Source of the DNA: Tribonema minus
Lineage: Eukaryota > Sar > Xanthophyceae > Tribonematales > Tribonemataceae
Length of the DNA stretch: 64,000 nt
Direction: 5' to 3'
Assembly (NCBI GenBank): GCA_017506865.1
Contig: JAFCMP010000079.1
Coordinates: forward strand, 682,001 to 746,000
The notes beneath the pieces were generated by a model, which had not been told where the DNA came from, did no database searches, and worked only from the letters and a program-made list of their open reading frames with translations. A program made the translations under genes and the position numbers. Of the stretch, positions 57,735-64,000 are shown one piece after another (position 1 is the first letter of the stretch; each line of letters begins with the position of its first letter).

Positions 57735-60700
57735 TGGCAGTAGCAGCATCGGCGGCGGCGGCGGCGGGCGCGGCGGCGGCGGCAGCGGCGGCGGACACGA
57801 GCGCGGCGCCCGCGGGGCCCGCCATGCTCTTGCGGCCGCGCTCCTCGGCGCGCGCGCGCAGCCGCTTGAGCGCCATCTGCGCCGCGTACAGGCGCTCCTC
57901 CTCCTGCTCGAGCTGGTGCTTTTGCTGCTGCAGCTTGTGGCGGTGGCTCGGAGCCGCGGGCTCCGCGGGGCGCGCCTGTGACGGCGGCGGCGGCGGCGGC
58001 GGCGGCGGTTGCGGGGCGGTCATGGGGCGGCTACGCGGCGGTTACGCGGCGGTTGCACTATTGCAATGAGCGCTGCTGGCCAGTACGGGCAGAAATCTGA
58101 GGTGCTGCTGAGTGGCCTCGCTGCTGACGTGGTGGGTAGCCGTGCAATGACGGCGGGTAGGTATGTATCATTGTTGGAAGTGCAACGCCGCTTTTGACAC
58201 ACCTACGACTGCCTTCCCCCCTACGACTGCCCCCCCCCCCCCCCCCCTCCCTTCCCTCCCCCCTCTGCGCACTGTGACGACCAAAATGAATTATTTGAAT
58301 CAATTGAAGACGCGCACGGCATGCCCATGCTATAAATCCGAGCACTTAGTGCAGCGTGGCATCAGCGGCAGCAATGGCGCGCTCACTTCGACCCGATTAC
58401 CAAATGACGATTCCATGGCCATGTGTGTGCCCCTGTTCAGTACCGTTGGGAACTTCATGCCGCCTGATCTGAGCCACTGATGCAGCGCCACTTGAAAGGC
58501 AGCATCAACGCACAGGACGTCTGATCTCGAAAAACGGCATACGCCAATGTCGCCGTTCGCATAGTTTCCCACCGATCAACATCCAATCTCCACAGCAGCG
58601 CGTCGTTGTTGTACGCTGTCAGGCCAGACTGCCGTGGGCGCGCTCCGCTGAATGCAATGTTCATTATGTGGATGTTGCAATGGGCGCACCTTCCACTAGA
58701 AAATACATCAGAGCACGCATTGTCACCGCCCATGGAACACAGCTACATACCGCTTTGGTTTTGCACCGCGTCCGTCGTGCGGTTTTGTCTCATGGGGCCG
58801 AACATCCCTCAATGCACCGTAGGACCAGGGGGCCCATCTGCCGCGCGAGCGAACTTCACATCTCTCTGCCCACTCTGCACACGCACGTCAACTTCATACA
58901 TCAACTTCAACGCGATCACTTGGGGCCGCTCGCCGCACGGCGAAGTTTGCCCCGCGGCATCGCGCACGTCGACTTCACGACACCAGCTTCAACAATATAA
59001 CAACTTCAAAAGACAATCACGCATTTGAAGCGCCGCGTCCTTGCTGTCGGTGTTGTCACGCCCATCGACATCAAGACATGAACTTCAAGGCACCAACTTG
59101 ACACCAAATTCAAAGATGTGACTGGGCCAGTCACCTGCGCCGCCGCGTCTTTGCCGTCAGCGCCGCGCGCGCCGCCACTGCCGCCGCCCTCCGCCTCCTC
59201 GGAGATGCAGTTGGACGGCGACGGCGGCTCCGTGGCGGTGCCGCCCACGAGGTCGCCGAGCCCGATGCTGGACAGCTGCGAGGACAGCGACTCCTGCACC
59301 TTGGTCTGCAGGGCCTGAGGGGTGGCGGCAGTGGAGAGGCATCAGTTACCTCGGCTGCTATGGGATGCGGCGAGGGAGGTGCCGGGGGGGGGGGGTAGCC
59401 AACCCTACCTCTAGGCCTCGGCCGTGACAGGCGCCAAACGCCGCGGGCACGCGCACGTCCTAGCGGGCATCCCTGCTCTACATTTGCGCATGCGCCCATG
59501 AATCCGCTTTTCGCCGGCACTACTTGCATGTGATGCACAAACGCGTGTTTGCTTGTCACTGTTCAGTGCGTGTGTACTCTCCGTGAACGCTCGCCTGGGG
59601 GTCATGCACTGGGCGAGTCGCTCCATGCACACGAACACGGCGCGCTGGGCGTCGAGCAAGGATTTACCCGGCGCTGCGGACCGCAGGACCAAAGAACTGG
59701 GAAGTGGGGTGGGTGGGGTACAGCTAGCCCTAGCCCTAACCCTAAGTGCGAGGCGCGATGTAGCGGCCACGCGCACACTGTCAGAGACCGATGACAGCGC
59801 TCTGAGCGCTGCCACGCACTGCATCAGCGCTCCACCTGCCTCCTGAGGCTCGTATCGCGAGCCCCCGCCGATGATCCCACCGCTGCGCAGTGCCTGGGAA
59901 GCACGCCCCTGCAAGACATTTTAATGTGAAGACATGCCAGCTATCTCCACAAGGCGAATCGGGAACTGGGATCATTATTGTGAAATCGGTGCAGAATCGC
60001 TGCCTTTGATCCAAATACGTCCTACAAAAATGCAGGACTTGCTTGCGGCGGACCTGAAAATCAAACTGGCGAGTCTGCAGCAGCGGCATGGGAGGGCTGT
60101 ACCGTTGACGGTGCGACTTGCATCTTGAAGTACTCGCACACGACAGACGCATGCTCACGTGCAGGTAGGGGAATCAATGTGTGCCGCAACCGCCGCCTCA
60201 CCGTCTTGCTCTTGCCCGCGGCGGTGTCGTGTATGTCCGTGACGAAGTTCTGTATGTGCTTCTTCATGAACGCCTTGCACAGGATCTGCTCCACGTCCGG
60301 GCGCGCGCCCGGGCTGATGGCGAGCAGGTCCTTCACGAGGCCCTTGAAGTTGTTGCTGTAGCCCGCGTCCACGGGCGGGTACTTGCCCTTGATGATCTTG
60401 CTGCTGAGCGAGGTGATGCACTGCGCGTCGAACGCGTGCTTGAGCGTCGCAAGCTCGTACAGCACGATGCCGAGCGCCCACACGTCGGACTTGTGGTTGT
60501 ACGGCTTGTTCTGGAAGATCTCGGGGGACATGTAGTAGGGGGTCCCGATCTGCGTCGACGCGAAGTCCGTCGTGCCGCCCATGACCTTGGAGATGCCGAG
60601 GTCGCCGAGCACGACGCGCCCGCTGCTGAGGATGAAGATGTTCTGCGTCTTGATATCGCGGTGCAGGACGCGGTTCTTGTGCATGAAGTGCAGCCCGAGC

Positions 60701-61050
60701 GCGATCTGCACGAACCACGTCATGATCTTGGTCTCCGGGAAGAGCGCCACGGGGTTCTGCTGCGTCGCCTTGGTGACGCGCTCGCCGAGGTCCCCCGCGT
60801 CGCAGAACTCCATGATGATGCACAGGCAGTTCTTGTACAGGAACGAGTCCATGTACCCCACGATGTTGGGGTGGATCATCCGCTTGAGCAGCTCCACCTC
60901 GCTCCTGCAGGCCTCCTGCTCCTTCTTGGGCATGTTTTTAAGCTTGATGACCTTGGTGCACACGAGCTCCCTCGTCTGCTTGTGCTTCATGAGGTACACC
61001 TTGCCGTAGGACCCCTCCCCCAGCACCTTCATGGGCTCATAGTCCTCCAT
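53278..61050 (-). CDS. NEK-family serine/threonine kinase (6 exons, 1040 aa)
   Basis: NIMA-related kinase; the family acts in mitosis, cilia and microtubule control. Exons (minus): 61050-60202, 59314-59135, 57975-57576, 56295-55371, 54722-54041, 53364-53278; total 1041 codons with stop, phases 0,0,1,2,0. The kinase domain fills residues 1-270: GEGSYGKV (11-18), catalytic Lys33 in CTKVIKL, HRDIKTQN (130-137), metal motif DLG (150-152) in place of DFG as in NEK6/7, and GTPYYMSPEIF. Then follow a short helical region, a long Ser/Gly/Ala-rich, probably disordered region (exons 3-4) and the C-terminal RANYLRGKCVDALGAAVFEAAYASLKK, which resembles the conserved tail box of several NEKs. The last exon (28 aa) ends KLMDQLLLLGL. 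The central region is not conserved enough to prove each junction, but frame closure supports them. Confidence 0.9.
59722..59746. repeat. Telomere-like CCCTAA/CCCTAG run in NEK intron 1
   Basis: About four units (TAGCCCTAGCCCTAACCCTA) between kinase exon 1 and exon 2. Confidence 0.75.
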
Positions 61051-62802
61051 GGCTGCGCCTGGTGCTGCTGTAGCAGCAGCAGCTGCTGCTGCAGCAGCGT
61101 GTGGTGCTGCTGCTGGAGCTGACGCGTCTGCTGCCAGTGGTCAGCAGGAGTGGTCAATGTGCCTGGTATCGCCAATAGGTCCTTGCCCCGTTAAGCGACA
61201 ACAATCGCCTGGCCTCTGCCTCAGTCTAGCCCTCCGACCCCCAGGTCTGACTTCAGTGCGCTCGCGACATGTCAAGCTACAGCAGCGTTTGCCTTGTGCT
61301 GAGCATTCATGCACGAGTTTGACCCGCCGTTTCTGCTGCGCAGTGTGCGCATTAGCGAGCGGCTGCGGCAGTACAATATGACCCTTCATCTCGGCCGTTA
61401 CAAAGGGTGAAGCAAGGGAAAAAAAAGTAAGGGGAAGCTGAATATGGGGGACATGCGATGTGTGGTCAATGGCCATGTTCTGCAAATAGCAGCTTCATTT
61501 GCCACCAGTATCGCACAGCAGCCTTGCGCAAGGACGCAGCCAGCATCCCATATATGCAGGGCTGACATTCCTGGAGGCCTCGATTGGGGGCGCGTGGCAC
61601 ATGCAGCTATGTAGACATGAGTCAAATGGCAGTTGCATAGATGGCGCCTTCACCATGCAGCTGCTCCTGCGCTGAAGCTTTTCAACTTCTTGCAAGGGTT
61701 CTTTGATTTGCAGCAGTCCAACAAGGCTGAGTTTGGGGCTGGTCTCAAGTCGGGGCAAGCCAAACCAGCAGCATGCCACAATGCAACAGTGCAATGGTAA
61801 TGGCGGGTATGCAGAACACACAAAAAAACGATGGCTGCACCATCACAAGGCGCACCTGAAAAAAAAAGTACTTAGCATGTGAAGTTGATGTCATGATGTC
61901 TTTGCCCACAACTCATCAGCACCCACAAAGAGCACACACTCATGACAGTATGCGGACCCGCCTCAGACTGACATGCGTAGCTGCGCGCACACTGCTGCTG
62001 CAGCAAGGAAATGGTAATGTTGCCAACACACCGCTGTCCGCTGCTGCGCTCTTCAAGATGAACACACACACACACACACACACGAACACTCATGCGGTAT
62101 CGGCCTGAGACTGTGCTGCTACAGACTACCATCATTACATGTCCAAATGCCTACTTCCAAGTTGCGATATTTGCGCGGAAATGCAGATTTCACCCTGACC
62201 TTTACTGCATGTCGTGGTGTGATGCCGCCATTGTGCTCGTAGAAGCACAAGAGGGGATTAGCGGACTCCCTCGTGACCAGCCAGCCGCAAGATTCGCTAA
62301 GCCGGTATGACACACCATTCTGCATAATAGCTGCAGAGGACAGTCTGAACTATGCGCGGTATGGCGCACGGACGCAAAACGCCACAGCGATGGAGTGTGC
62401 TCATAGAGCACACTGCGCAAATGTCTAGGCGTCCGCAGCACAAGATATGCTGAAACGCTGTGAAAGATATGCAGAGGATGCAAGTCCCGATCCCGCCCTG
62501 CCTGGCGTGTAGGCATGACACGGCACAGCGCTGGTGTGTGCACACGGGGCACGCCGCACCCCTTTGACTGTACCAAGCCACAGATGGTAGCGGCGGCCAC
62601 TACTAATTTGGACAACAACGCTGAAGCCGCTGGCACCACGGCCGCCGCGCAGAACGCTGCCGCAGCAGCACTGCAGCAGCACGCTCAGCGCCGGCGACAG
62701 CGGCGCGAAACAACGCTAGGGTCGGCACAGAGCGACCCGACGCAACTCCTTGCGCGTGCAGCGGGCGTGCGGATTGCACCGCCGCAGCGCCGCCCGACCC
62801 CC
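61051..62802. other. Intergenic region between NEK and the transporter
   Basis: Contains CAG/CTG-type repeats at 61060-61130 next to the NEK start and an A-rich run directly followed by AGTACTT at about 61858-61871, which resembles the retroelement tail plus target pattern but without a recognisable body. No gene recognised. Confidence 0.5.
62061..62082. repeat. (AC)n microsatellite
   Basis: About eleven AC units in a row. Confidence 0.95.
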
Positions 62803-63386
62803 CTAACCCCCCCTCTCGCTCCTGAGCCTGGCGCCGGCGGCGCGCTGCGACTCGCGCTGCGGGGGGCTCGGCGCGCACTGATAGCGCGCGGCGGAGGGAC
62901 GCACGGCAACGCCGTCGTTGCGCGCGGCGTCGTCGCCGGGAATCTCCGCGTAGCCGTCGGCGCGCACCAGCAGCGCCGCCCCACAGTACAGCGCTGCGCA
63001 GGCGGCGTACGCGCCGCAGCCGCCGACCGCGACGGCGCGCGCCAGCACGGCAACATCAGCGCCGCCGCTGCTGCTACTGTCGCCGACAGTGCGGCCCACC
63101 GCCCACACGGCGGCGCTGCCGGCGACGGTGCTCGCCAGCGTGTACGCGGCAAGGCCGGTGCCGCGCGCCGCCGGCGGCAGCGCGCGCGCGAGCGCGCCCA
63201 TGGTCGGCCCGCTCCAGCACTCCGCCAGGAGGTACAGCAGCGCGAGCGCGGCGACGCTCGGCGCGAAGGACGGCGCGTAGAGCGCGAGCGCGAGCAGCGG
63301 CGCGGCGCCGGCGGCGCCGGCGGCGGGGATGAGGAGGTCGGCGCGCGGCTGGCCGGAGGCGCGCCAGGCGTCGGCGGCGCGCCCCC
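62803..63386 (-). CDS. Major-facilitator transporter, last exon only (5' exons outside or unrecognised)
   Basis: Minus-strand exon from an acceptor CGCGCAG at 63387-63393 to the stop at 62803, entering in phase 1. It encodes GRAADAWRASGQPRADLL followed by several hydrophobic helices: LIPAAGAAGAAPLLALALYA, VAALALLYLLAECWSGP, then GTGLAAYTLASTVAGSAAVW and YAACAALYCGAALLV. The loop TMGALARALPPAARGTGLA between helices and the GG-ADAW start fit an MFS protein of the spinster (SPNS) type, but substrate cannot be told. The tail after the last helix is polar and Ser/Pro/Arg-rich. Upstream sequence to the window edge looks like intron and carries a telomere-like run. Confidence 0.6.
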
Positions 63387-63770
63387 CTGCGCGGCGGGGG
63401 GGGGTGTTATCGTTTGGGGGGAGTGAGTGGAGGGCGTGCTCAAGTGCAACGTTCGAGGAGAGTGAGAGGTGGGGATCGAGGAGAGTGAGGAGAGGGTGTG
63501 CTGGAGTGCATCGTTCGGGGAGAGTGACAAGAGGGCATGGTGAAGCGGGGAATCGGTGTTGCGCGGCGACAGCGTAAGGGGAGGGTTGTGCGCGGAGACG
63601 CGGGCAGGCAGCGGCGAAGCGCACCAGCTGTTGGAATGGCACGCGCCAATGATGGTGGGCTCACAGGCGCAGCAGAGCCCTCGTGGGCTGGTCGGCAATA
63701 CGAGCGCCTGCCTGCGGATGGTCATGGTTTGGGAGTGGGCGCCCAGGTGCACGTGTTTATGTGGGCAGCG

Positions 63771-63800
63771 GCTAACCCTAACCCTAATCCTAACCCGAAC
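63771..63800. repeat. Telomere-like CCCTAA run near the right edge
   Basis: About five units (CTAACCCTAACCCTAATCCT then AACCCGAAC), apparently within an intron of the transporter gene. Confidence 0.8.
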
Positions 63801-64000
63801 TCCACGCCTGCAAATGATGGTGTGTCAGCGCAGTGGGCTGATGCAACTGCGCAGGCGTGCTGCTGCTACGGGAGGCAGCATGTCAGTACTGTGATAGCAG
63901 CGCAGGCAACAGGTGTGAGCGCGTGGGACAGTGCTTGGATTCGCGGCAGACTGCGGCGCATGCCTGCCTGCAGAGGATGGCTAGAGGATGGCTAGTGCAA

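Noticed and set aside
62515..63426. 303-codon plus-strand frame opposite the transporter exon
   Set aside because: Arg/Ala/Gly-rich antisense shadow; the minus strand shows membrane helices.

Overview
The window is nuclear DNA from a GC-rich eukaryote whose genes carry many introns. The best fit is a photosynthetic stramenopile (ochrophyte) or another alga with a secondary red plastid. Three observations support this: split genes with GT-AG introns (one GC-AG) whose phases close exactly, homologues of eukaryote-specific proteins, and two small proteins (50.0-52.4 kb) that start with a signal peptide followed at once by a phenylalanine motif (SGF-TP, LAF-GP), the plastid-targeting presequence of such algae. 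The species cannot be read from the sequence.

Layout. 1-4180 (-): 5' part of a mitochondrial pyruvate carboxylase gene, running off the left edge. 4719-15326 (+): an 11-exon unconventional myosin of 1001 aa. 15.3-18 kb: no recognised gene. 17969-25561 (-): UDP-glucose:glycoprotein glucosyltransferase (UGGT), 1872 aa in 5 exons. 25831-30395 (+): a membrane-anchored GH30 glucosylceramidase, 722 aa in 3 exons. 31.5-34.7 kb: a nest of 5'-truncated non-LTR retrotransposon copies. 35064-40565 (-): an 8-exon gene for a protein with an N-terminal membrane anchor, a helical middle and a C-terminal SBF1/SBF2-type domain. 41093-45663 (+): BRE1-type histone H2B ubiquitin ligase, 939 aa in 4 exons. 46271-48622 (+): a low-complexity ORF of unknown role. 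50.0-52.4 kb (-): the two paralogous, probably plastid-targeted proteins. 53278-61050 (-): a NEK-family kinase of 1040 aa in 6 exons. 62803 to beyond the right edge (-): last exon of a major-facilitator transporter, possibly spinster-like.

Three pairs of genes are head to head with short shared upstream regions: pyruvate carboxylase/myosin, UGGT/glucosylceramidase and SBF-domain gene/BRE1. Exon boundaries were set by hand from splice signals, phase continuity and family conservation; every complete gene closes in frame.

The most unusual signals are not in the genes themselves. (1) Introns of myosin, UGGT and glucosylceramidase hold decayed tandem copies of the neighbouring exon edge with its splice site ('exon echoes'). 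(2) Truncated retrotransposon copies from at least three tail types sit at sites containing GTAC with clear target-site duplications, several inserted one into the next; one insertion is only 28 bp long with a 10-bp duplication. (3) Short telomere-like CCCTAA runs and TTGAAGT/ACTTCAA motifs, some forming perfect hairpins, recur in introns.
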